From NCBI GenBank assembly GCA_013816225.1, contig JACDEQ010000157.1, positions 1 to 5,502 of the forward strand: a stretch of 5,502 nt of DNA, in the 5' to 3' direction. Each line of letters starts with the position of its first letter. The first letter of the stretch is position 1. Positions 1 through 4,339 of this stretch are shown here, piece after piece. Source of the stretch: Armatimonadota bacterium (GTDB lineage Bacteria; Armatimonadota; Fimbriimonadia; Fimbriimonadales; ATM1). The translations under genes and the position numbers were made by a program. The notes beneath the pieces are model-generated. The model ran no database searches and was not told the DNA's origin. It saw only the letters and a program-made list of their open reading frames with translations.

Positions 1-7
1 GGAGGCA

Positions 8-35
8 GCCGTGCGTCAGTTAAGTTAGGCACGGC
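8..35. repeat. 7-bp inverted repeat upstream of the small membrane peptide gene
   Basis: GCCGTGC at 8-14 and GCACGGC at 29-35 are perfect reverse complements separated by 14 nt. In RNA this would form a GC-rich stem ending 12 nt before the SD of the next gene. There is no T-run after it, so it is not a typical intrinsic terminator. It could be the base of a 5' leader structure, or the end of an upstream gene lying mostly outside the window. A GTTAGGC direct repeat (24-30 and 40-46) overlaps its right side. Confidence 0.35.
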
Positions 36-58
36 AACGGTTAGGCCAAGGAGATCAC

Positions 59-148
59 ATGTCGACGCAAACCATCCTCATCATCATCGTTCTCATTCTT
101 CTCTTCGGCGGAGGTGGCTGGTACTATCGCGGCCGTGGCAGGCGTTGA
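59..148 (+). CDS. 29-aa single-pass membrane peptide
   Basis: A 29-codon ORF starts at ATG 59 with SD AAGGAG at 48-53 and 5 nt spacing, and ends at TGA 146-148. After a short polar start (MSTQ) comes an aliphatic stretch of about 12 residues rich in Ile, Leu and Val (residues 6-16). A GGGGW turn follows, and then a Tyr/Arg/Gly-rich basic tail (YYRGRGRR). This is the layout of a tiny inner-membrane peptide with the positive tail probably on the cytoplasmic side. It resembles the first half of the small hydrophobic DUF3309-type proteins, which usually have a second hydrophobic segment that is absent here. That resemblance is from memory and is tentative. The function is unknown. The strong SD and coherent composition argue that it is translated. 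No partner gene is obvious next to it. Confidence 0.7.
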   Translation: MSTQTILIIIVLILLFGGGGWYYRGRGRR

Positions 149-324
149 GAGATCGCAGGGCAAGAAGCAACGGCTAAAGGGCGACAAGCAGGAGACCCTT
201 TGGCCTCAAAGATGGCGGGGTGAGACGATGCGCTCAAAACTCAACGCTTCTTCCGGCTGCTGGCCGATTCCATTTCGGCGAACTCGCGTTACCTATCCAC
301 AACGGCTACCCGTCCGCCACGGCT
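149..324. other. 176-bp gap without a convincing gene
   Basis: This stretch lies between the stop of the small membrane peptide and the convergent stop of the 44-aa basic protein. AAAGGG and CCCTTT flank a 14-nt loop near 176-201, a weak terminator-like hairpin without a T-tract. GCCGA/TCGGC pair around 263-279. On the minus strand, 273-241 could encode only MESASSRKKR, preceded in frame by REFAE and then a stop. That looks like the tail of a decayed gene at best. I see no RNA gene here. Confidence 0.4.
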
Positions 325-459
325 TTACTTTTTCTTGCCCTTCCCCTTGTCGTTCGATCGTGGGGCAGGCGGCGGGCGGTCTGCCCCTTGCTTCGCTAGC
401 TTCGCCTTGTGAGCGTCGCCCGAGCCGGATGAGTTCTTCTTTGGCTTTCGATCACCCAT
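325..459 (-). CDS. 44-aa lysine-rich basic protein, function unknown
   Basis: The ORF runs on the minus strand from ATG (459-457) to TAA (327-325). The start lies 5 nt after the TAG of the upstream small gene, with AGGGAG about 10 nt before it as a plausible SD. The product is strongly basic and probably disordered. It has an N-terminal DRKPKK, a GSGDAHKAKLAKQG segment at about residues 12-25, a proline cluster and a KGKGKKK terminus. There is no membrane segment, cysteine or catalytic motif. Such lysine-rich small proteins may bind nucleic acid or ribosomes, but that is inference. The same frame is open upstream as far as the A8 run at 504-497, so it may also be made as the C-terminal part of a -1 frameshift fusion. 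I recognise no family with certainty. Confidence 0.5.
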   Translation of the reverse strand: MGDRKPKKNSSGSGDAHKAKLAKQGADRPPPAPRSNDKGKGKKK

Positions 460-464
460 TGCAG

Positions 465-626
465 CTACACTCCCTGCTTGCGGATTCGCTGGCTGGTTTT
501 TTTTGGGGACAGCTTGCCGATGTAAGGCTTGAAGCCCGATGAGCCGAAGGGTTTGTCCTTCAGGTTCTCGACGAACTCTTTGATCTCTTTCTTCGAACGA
601 CGTTTCACAACGCAAGGGTACTCCAT
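465..626 (-). CDS. 53-aa basic protein, function unknown
   Basis: This minus-strand ORF is called from ATG 626-624 to TAG 467-465. The frame is open upstream to an ATG at 743-741, but that extension reads like non-coding sequence, so the internal ATG is preferred. No good SD precedes it, and the start is uncertain. After MEYPCVVKRR comes a charged stretch likely to be helical (SKKEIKEFVENLKDK, residues 11-25). A Gly/Aro stretch follows (PFGSSGFKPYIGKL, residues 26-39), then a basic C-terminus. It is tandem with the 44-aa basic gene 5 nt downstream, so the two are probably co-transcribed. Codons 42-43 lie in an A8 run that forms a -1 slippery heptamer. Family and function are not recognised. 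The reading frame looks coherent, but the gene is small. Confidence 0.45.
   Translation of the reverse strand: MEYPCVVKRRSKKEIKEFVENLKDKPFGSSGFKPYIGKLSPKKTSQRIRKQGV
497..504 (-). promoter_or_regulatory. Candidate -1 ribosomal slippery site (A8 run)
   Basis: Read on the minus strand, CCCC (508-505) is followed by eight A residues (504-497) and then CC. In the frame of the 53-aa gene this reads CCA AAA AAA ACC, so an A_AAA_AAA heptamer sits exactly in the X_XXY_YYZ phase used for -1 frameshifting. A -1 slip would continue as NQPANPQAGSVAA and then straight into the 44-aa ORF, giving a 100-residue product. The run is equally prone to indels or transcriptional slippage, and the downstream gene has its own start, so recoding is only a hypothesis. 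Confidence 0.35.
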
Positions 627-774
627 TTCGCCGGGCGCCCATGATAAAGCTAACGGAAGGGGTTCTGCGCCCGGAAGTTGTAAGACGCTTATCCCGGCCA
701 CCCAAACGGAGCACTCACACCTGCCATCCGCCCGATGGTTCATTTTTTCATGCCGGTTTGCACATTCGGATACA
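627..774. other. Divergent intergenic region with an 8-bp inverted repeat
   Basis: This 148-bp segment separates the minus-strand small-gene pair from the plus-strand rhodanese gene, so it should hold promoters for both. CCGGGCGC (631-638) and GCGCCCGG (667-674) form a perfect 8-bp inverted repeat with a 28-nt spacer. It lies just upstream of the 53-aa gene and could be an operator or a leader stem. TACAAT at 771-776 resembles a -10 box but overlaps the proposed rhodanese ATG, and no well-spaced -35 accompanies it. I cannot assign a promoter with confidence. Confidence 0.35.
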
Positions 775-1368
775 ATGCTATTGGGGTTGGGAATAATTAC
801 CAGTGTCCAAACGATCGATGCAACACACCTAAGAATGGCCCTCGATGAAGGCGCCCGCTATCAACTGGTGGATGTCCGAAGCCCACAGGAGTATGCGACC
901 GGTCACGTTCCGCGGGCCATTAATCTGCCGCTAGAACAAGTCGAAGCTCGCCTCGACGACGTGCATCGCCAGGATCCGCTCGTATTAATCTGCCAGAGCG
1001 GTCAAAGAGCTCAAATGGCGTGCAATCTGCTGGAGCATTACCGCGACGACCTTATTCTGCTCGAAGGCGGAACAGGAGCTTGGATCAATTCGGACCTGCC
1101 GGTAATCGCCGCAACGTCCACCCGCCTGCGGATCATCCGACAGGTCCAACTTATCGCCGGGCCGCTGATTCTAATCGGTTCGATCTTGGCAGCGACCGTC
1201 GACGTGAAGTGGGCAATATTAAGCGGTTTCATCGGGGCAGGCTTGACGTTCGCCGGCGCGACCGGCCATTGCGGCATGGCCCTATTGCTTGGGAAGCTGC
1301 CCTGGAACCGTGCTAGACAGGCAGAATGTGCCGGTGAGACAACTACGGGCGCAACTCGATGGGAATAG
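775..1368 (+). CDS. ygaP: YgaP-like membrane-anchored rhodanese
   Basis: This 197-residue protein combines an N-terminal rhodanese domain with a C-terminal two-helix YgaP-type membrane domain (PF11127, formerly DUF2892). The rhodanese part shows VDVRSPQEYATGHVPRAINLP (about residues 32-52) and the active-site loop CQSGQRA, with the persulfide-carrying Cys at residue 73. The family transfers sulfane sulfur through this Cys. After a linker, RQVQLIAG (122-129) starts the first membrane helix. A second helix follows at about 146-164, and the tail HCGMALLLGKLPWNRA closely matches the E. coli YgaP C-terminus. The catalytic domain is expected on the cytoplasmic side. ATG 775 is chosen because the sequence further upstream in frame is unlike the family. 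Its SD is weak (CGGA), and a slightly later start is possible. The C-terminus extends about 17 residues past the usual WNRA. The next gene is 20 nt downstream, so co-transcription is likely. Confidence 0.88.
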   Translation: MLLGLGIITSVQTIDATHLRMALDEGARYQLVDVRSPQEYATGHVPRAINLPLEQVEARLDDVHRQDPLVLICQSGQRAQMACNLLEHYRDDLILLEGGTGAWINSDLPVIAATSTRLRIIRQVQLIAGPLILIGSILAATVDVKWAILSGFIGAGLTFAGATGHCGMALLLGKLPWNRARQAECAGETTTGATRWE

Positions 1369-1388
1369 CGAGACAATAATCTCCGAAG

Positions 1389-2378
1389 ATGCCGAAAGCC
1401 GTTCACTGTCGCATCGACGCAGTAATCGCAACCAAGTCTAACCAGGCCGTCGTCTTTCGGCGCGGGCCGTCGAAGCTTTGTCAGATGCTCGTCTGGGATA
1501 TGTCCACCGACGAATTGCGCGCCGGCCAATGGTTGAGCGGGCACGTTTACACCAAACGCTGCGATGTGAGCCCCGATGGCCGCTATGTCGTGATTGCCGC
1601 GACGAACTACGCACCATCTCACGGTGAGCGAAATGTTCACGCTCTGCCGGAGCAGGGGATGGCTTGCGGTTGGACCGCAATTAGCAGGCCACCATACTAT
1701 TCGGCGATGGCCTTGTGGTTCACCGGCTGCGCATGGAACGGCGGAGGCATCTGGCGATCAGAAAAGCAACTAAGTGTGAACCAGTTCGAGTATCTCTGGC
1801 ACGAAGCTCTCGCACCGGCGCGATCGATCAAGGTGAAATCTTTGGGATTGCCATCCTCGGAAGACGAGCCGATTTTTTCGATGAGGCTCAAGCGGAGGGG
1901 ATGGTTAGACCGCAGGCAGGAACGGACAGTGATCACCAACGAGGACTGGCAGGAGCACGCCAACTCGCTCAACTCACGGAACCTGCCAACTGAGGCTTCG
2001 ATGCTCGATCCCTCGTTCATGCAGGAAATGGTAGCGTTCATGAGGGACCTGGAAAATTCCATGCCTAAGTATCGTACCGATGTCACCGGCATTAAGGAGA
2101 AGCCGTTCCGAAGTGGATTCCTAAGGCGCGAGACGTCCGCCGTCGGGGATCGTTGGAGCGCACACAACGATTCGGGCGAGGAGGTCAAGTCCTGGAAACC
2201 TCCTATGTGGCAGCCGCAGTGGCTCGACGTCGACGGGCGGGGCAGGATCGTCTTCGCTGAAGGGGGGTGTCTCTGGGCCTGGAACCGCTTCCCTGATGGC
2301 GATCTGACGCTGATCGCCGACTTGAACCTTGAAGCGTTCAGGAGAGTCCCTCCTCCCGAATGGGCACTGTCGTGGTAA
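1389..2378 (+). CDS. Uncharacterised 329-aa 'SPDGRY' protein
   Basis: This soluble-looking protein of 329 residues starts at ATG 1389, 20 nt after the rhodanese stop, with only a poor SD. It has no signal peptide or membrane helix. Visible blocks are VVFRRGPSK (21-29), a CDVSPDGRYVV strand (59-68) typical of beta-propeller or WD40-like blades, TAISRPPYYSAMALW (96-110), and a Gly-rich turn WNGGGIW (116-122). Near the C-terminus is DVDGRGRIVFAEGGCLW, another blade-like strand, and the chain ends PPEWALSW. These blocks match, from memory, a scattered family of hypothetical proteins with no assigned role, so I give no function. The middle (about 140-260) is charged and less blade-like and may be an insertion. 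No enzyme motif is visible. The spacing suggests it shares a transcript with the ygaP-like gene, but a functional link is unproven. Confidence 0.75.
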   Translation: MPKAVHCRIDAVIATKSNQAVVFRRGPSKLCQMLVWDMSTDELRAGQWLSGHVYTKRCDVSPDGRYVVIAATNYAPSHGERNVHALPEQGMACGWTAISRPPYYSAMALWFTGCAWNGGGIWRSEKQLSVNQFEYLWHEALAPARSIKVKSLGLPSSEDEPIFSMRLKRRGWLDRRQERTVITNEDWQEHANSLNSRNLPTEASMLDPSFMQEMVAFMRDLENSMPKYRTDVTGIKEKPFRSGFLRRETSAVGDRWSAHNDSGEEVKSWKPPMWQPQWLDVDGRGRIVFAEGGCLWAWNRFPDGDLTLIADLNLEAFRRVPPPEWALSW

Positions 2379-2490
2379 CGTTCGCGTTTCGATTCAAAAG
2401 CAAGAGACGGAGTGTTATGGTCTGTGGCACGGCCTCGTTCCGGTCGGAGACATACCCTCGGCATCATCTTCCACGGCGCAAAATAGCAGG

Positions 2491-2949
2491 ATGGAAACGA
2501 GTCGGCGGTTCACTGCGAAGATCGAGAAGAGCGGCTCCATCTGCTATCTCCCGATTCCCTTCGACCCGGACGACGCCTGGGGCCCAAGGGACCGGCACTG
2601 CCTTACCGGGACGATTTCCGGCCATGGGATTCGCGGAACGCTCCGCAAATTCGGCGACGTCTTCGGCCTGCCCCTCGGCCCGGCCTGGAGAAAATGCGAG
2701 GGTTTGGAGGCAGGCGCGAAGGTCGAAGCGGTGCTCCTGCCCGAAGGCCCCAAGTCGGCTTCTCTCGCATCTGACATCCCGTCGGCCCTGGAGTCGAACG
2801 ACAAGGCGAGGGCGTTTTTCGATTCGCTTCCCACTTTCTATCGGAAGAATTACATCCGCTGGATCGAAGCAGCCAAGCGCCCCGAAACCCGAGCCGCGCG
2901 AATCCGGGAGATGATCCGCCTCCTTTCAGCGGGCATGCGGGAGAAGTAG
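2491..2949 (+). CDS. DUF1905 + YdeI/OmpD-associated (OmdA) family protein
   Basis: This 152-residue protein has two domains. Residues 5-85 match the DUF1905 beta-barrel-like domain: FTAKIEKSGSICYLPIPFDP, then the GTISGHGIRGTLRKFGD strand pair, then GLEAGAKVEAVLLPEG. Residues 95-150 match the OmdA domain (PF13376): DIPSALESNDKARAFFDSLP, followed by the hallmark YIRWIEAAKRPETRAARI at 121-138. This family is linked in enterobacteria to stress resistance and bacteriocin protection (YdeI), but its molecular activity is unknown. The protein is cytoplasmic, with no signal or membrane segment. ATG 2491 is chosen because family similarity begins there. The only SD-like bases (AGCAGG) touch the ATG, so initiation may be weak. 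The 112 bp upstream shows no clear promoter or terminator. The stop TAG directly abuts the stop of the convergent DUF1697 gene. Confidence 0.85.
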   Translation: METSRRFTAKIEKSGSICYLPIPFDPDDAWGPRDRHCLTGTISGHGIRGTLRKFGDVFGLPLGPAWRKCEGLEAGAKVEAVLLPEGPKSASLASDIPSALESNDKARAFFDSLPTFYRKNYIRWIEAAKRPETRAARIREMIRLLSAGMREK

Positions 2950-3486
2950 CTACCCGGCCATATCGAGAAGCGCAACCACCGTGTTCCAGTTTCGGGCGGT
3001 GGCATTCGAAGTTGCTTTCACCCACGCACCCGATCCCAATAGCTTCGATGTCCCGATCCCGTCGGGGCAGAACACGTACACCGTTTCGCCCACAACCCCG
3101 ATCTGTTCCGTGCCGGGATATCTTTCTTGAATTGCCTTCAGGTTCGCCTCGGCCGGTATATCTCGTCCAACAAACATTAGGAGATGGCCCGGATCCGACT
3201 TCGCCGCGTCCGGAAACGGGTCATCCTCGACGATCGACCGCCACTGATCGACTGATCGGACGAAAAATCCTGCCTTGAGTCCCAGCCTATTCTCAGCTTC
3301 CTTCGCGAGCCTGGTCTCCATCGAGGAAATCGATCCTTCTCCTCGAAAAACGAAGTTGCCGCTTTGCAGATGCGTCTTCACGTCTTCCAGTCCAATTTCG
3401 GATAGTAACGTGCGCAAGTCAGCCATTTTGAGTATGTTCTTGCCGCCGACGTTGATGCCGCGAATGAGCCCGATAAAGGTCTGCAT
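2950..3486 (-). CDS. DUF1697 family protein
   Basis: The 178-residue product is close to the usual DUF1697 (PF08002) length and opens with the family signature MQTFIGLIRGINVGGKN. Further family features are LRTLLSEIGLEDVKTHLQSG (about 24-43), a central DPFP segment, and the C-terminal block with KLLGSGAWVKATSNATARNWNTV. The family is cytoplasmic and functionally uncharacterised. Start 3486 is preferred because it places the signature at the N-terminus. An in-frame ATG at 3504 would add MLHASG, and neither start has a good SD. The start region holds two GCATGC copies (3483-3488 and 3494-3499), which are self-complementary and could pair over the initiation codon. The gene is divergent from the exported-protein gene at 3586 and convergent with the OmdA-family gene, sharing no intergenic base with it. 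Confidence 0.88.
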   Translation of the reverse strand: MQTFIGLIRGINVGGKNILKMADLRTLLSEIGLEDVKTHLQSGNFVFRGEGSISSMETRLAKEAENRLGLKAGFFVRSVDQWRSIVEDDPFPDAAKSDPGHLLMFVGRDIPAEANLKAIQERYPGTEQIGVVGETVYVFCPDGIGTSKLLGSGAWVKATSNATARNWNTVVALLDMAG

Positions 3487-3575
3487 GCCGCTAGCATGCA
3501 ACATAACCCGCCATGCGAGACGCGCGGCGAGGAAGGCTATCTGAAACTAGCGTAAAGTCATCCCGTCAAATTGAA

Positions 3576-3580
3576 TGAGG
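3576..3580 (+). promoter_or_regulatory. SD sequence deciding the start at 3586
   Basis: TGAGG lies 5 nt before ATG 3586. It supports this ATG over the in-frame TTG at 3571, which would add five residues ahead of the hydrophobic signal-like segment. Confidence 0.6.
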
Positions 3581-3585
3581 TTCAA

Positions 3586-4150
3586 ATGACTTCGATTATC
3601 CTTTTGGGAGTAGCGTTGTTGCAGGCACAAGCCCCGATCTCGGTGCGTTTCAAAGCGGTCACCCCAATCGTAAGCGTCGGCCAGGATGTCGTCTTCCGCG
3701 CCCAGGCAACAAACAAAACCGAGCATGAGATCCTGCTCGTGCCGCAAGGCGACTCTATGCACGGCGGGCGAAAAGCGCCGACGGTCCAAGTTCAAATCCG
3801 CAAGGTCGGAGGCGAGTGGCACGTTCCGACGCTTCCGGGTTGCGGTAACACCAACCCCGCGAGGCCGGCAGACTTCGTCGCCGTGAAGCCCGGCGAAACA
3901 ATCGATTTTGTTGGCTGGGATGGCTTGGAGCAAGCACGAAGTGCAGAGTGCGTTCAACGAGCCGGGAGTTTACGAGGCGCGCCTTGTTTACGACACGACG
4001 CCGCCAATCGAGCGCTGGCTCGGGGGACCCGTGCCGCCTGAAGACGTCCCTGCCCTGACGGCCGCTATTAGGCCCTACTTCGACCGGGTGCCAAAGCTCC
4101 GAGTCGTCTCCCAGCCGGTGAGGATAGCGGTCCGCGCCGATAGGGTATAA
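3586..4150 (+). pseudogene. Frameshifted gene for a probable exported protein
   Basis: The frame starting at ATG 3586 encodes a short hydrophobic leader (MTSIILLGVALLQAQA, no Lys/Arg). A mature part follows that looks like a beta-sandwich: VSVGQDVVFRAQATNKTEHEILLVP, then VQVQIRKVGGEW, then PADFVAVKPGETIDFVGWDG. The same frame then degenerates into Arg/Ala-rich sequence with a stop at 4039-4041. The +1 frame continues coherently from about 3926 (WSKHEVQSAFNEPGVYEARL, through LGGPVPPEDVPALTAAI, to RVVSQPVRIAV) to TAA 4148-4150. Removing one base around 3922-3928, for example one T of CTTGG, restores a 187-residue protein reading WDGWSKHEV. The restored layout, with a 'GVYEARLVYDT' strand, suggests an Ig-like extracytoplasmic domain, but I recognise no named family. 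It is either a recent pseudogene or a sequencing or assembly error. The signal peptide is weak because it lacks positive charge. Confidence 0.7.
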
Positions 4151-4158
4151 ACCCTATC
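4139..4158 (+). terminator. Perfect 8-bp hairpin at the stop codon, terminator-like
   Basis: GATAGGGT (4139-4146) and ACCCTATC (4151-4158) are perfect reverse complements around the loop ATAA. The TAA stop of the exported-protein frame lies within the loop. The following bases (TCTGCTGTT) hold few consecutive T residues, so factor-independent termination would be inefficient. It may mark the 3' end of that transcript or start the leader of the rsgA region. Confidence 0.45.
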
Positions 4159-4184
4159 TCTGCTGTTGGCAGAAGACCTAACCC

Positions 4185-4191
4185 AAGGAGG
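4185..4191 (+). promoter_or_regulatory. Strong SD for the 19-codon leader ORF
   Basis: AAGGAGG sits 5 nt before ATG 4197, one of the best SD sequences in the window. The surrounding bases CCAAGGAG..TCACATG are nearly identical to those in front of the 29-aa membrane peptide at 59. Confidence 0.7.
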
Positions 4192-4196
4192 CTCAC

Positions 4197-4256
4197 ATGA
4201 TGAACATCGAAACCTACACCCAATCCGCACTCGCCTCCGGTGCCGCGGCCGCTTAG
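4197..4256 (+). CDS. 19-aa leader-like peptide upstream of rsgA
   Basis: ATG 4197 (a second ATG follows at 4200) opens a 19-codon ORF that ends at TAG 4254-4256. The peptide, MMNIETYTQSALASGAAAA, is polar then alanine-rich, with four consecutive Ala codons before the stop. The excellent SD suggests that ribosomes do load here. The ORF ends 83 nt before the rsgA start codon. The stop codon is part of a small GC-rich stem (4246-4260), and a larger stem follows, which is the layout of a leader peptide that controls downstream expression. Alternatively it is the 5' part of a 41-residue gene cut by an amber codon, since the same frame stays open to TAA 4323-4325. No family is recognised. Confidence 0.45.
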   Translation: MMNIETYTQSALASGAAAA

Positions 4257-4260
4257 GCCG
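4246..4260 (+). repeat. GC-rich hairpin over the leader stop codon
   Basis: CGGCC (4246-4250) and GGCCG (4256-4260) form a perfect 5-bp stem with loop GCTTA. The UAG stop straddles the loop and the right arm. A moderately U-rich run (AATTTCTCGTCTT) follows, so it resembles a weak intrinsic terminator that a ribosome stopping on the leader ORF would cover. Confidence 0.35.
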
Positions 4261-4280
4261 AATTTCTCGTCTTAACGCCT

Positions 4281-4320
4281 CACGCGCCGGAACTCGCCGG
4301 TTCGCGCTTCGGCGCGCGTG
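4281..4320 (+). repeat. Long GC-rich stem just before the rsgA SD
   Basis: CACGCGCCG (4281-4289) pairs with CGGCG-CG-CGTG (4310-4320), giving nine base pairs with a 2-nt bulge. CCGG/CCGG copies inside the loop offer an alternative fold. It ends 10 nt before the AAGGA that serves rsgA. No T-run follows, so a role in translation control or as an alternative structure is more likely than termination. Confidence 0.4.
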
Positions 4321-4330
4321 TCTAAAAGGC

Positions 4331-4335
4331 AAGGA
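4331..4335 (+). promoter_or_regulatory. SD supporting the TTG start of rsgA
   Basis: AAGGA ends 4 nt before TTG 4340. The next candidate, ATG 4385, has no comparable SD, so the TTG start is preferred. Confidence 0.6.
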
Positions 4336-4339
4336 AAAC

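Noticed and set aside
2..28. Possible 3' end of an upstream plus-strand gene (EAAVRQLS then TAG)
   Set aside because: Only eight codons are visible. Another frame also ends nearby, so the choice is arbitrary.
241..273. Minus-strand 10-codon ORF MESASSRKKR
   Set aside because: It is very short, has no SD, and a stop (TAA at 291-289) lies just upstream in frame. It may be a gene remnant but cannot be supported.
114..542. 142-codon plus-strand ORF
   Set aside because: It has Arg/Ser/Pro-rich, low-coherence sequence, overlaps the end of the membrane peptide and runs antisense to the two small basic genes. It is probably a shadow ORF.
771..776. TACAAT as a -10 promoter box for the rhodanese gene
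   Set aside because: It overlaps the proposed ATG 775. The nearest TTGCAC (758-763) is only 7 nt away, and no well-spaced -35 is present.
2298..2318. 7-bp inverted repeat GGCGATC/GATCGCC
   Set aside because: It lies inside the coding region of the 329-aa protein with no T-run or boundary nearby, so it is probably a chance product of coding sequence.
1697..2467. 256-codon minus-strand ORF opposite the 329-aa gene
   Set aside because: Its Ser/Arg-rich composition is typical of an antisense shadow. The plus strand has recognisable protein motifs across the same region.
4243..4252. Overlapping SacII and NotI sites, as a hint of cloning vector sequence
   Set aside because: The sites fall within four Ala codons in GC-rich DNA, and no other vector-like sequence is present.
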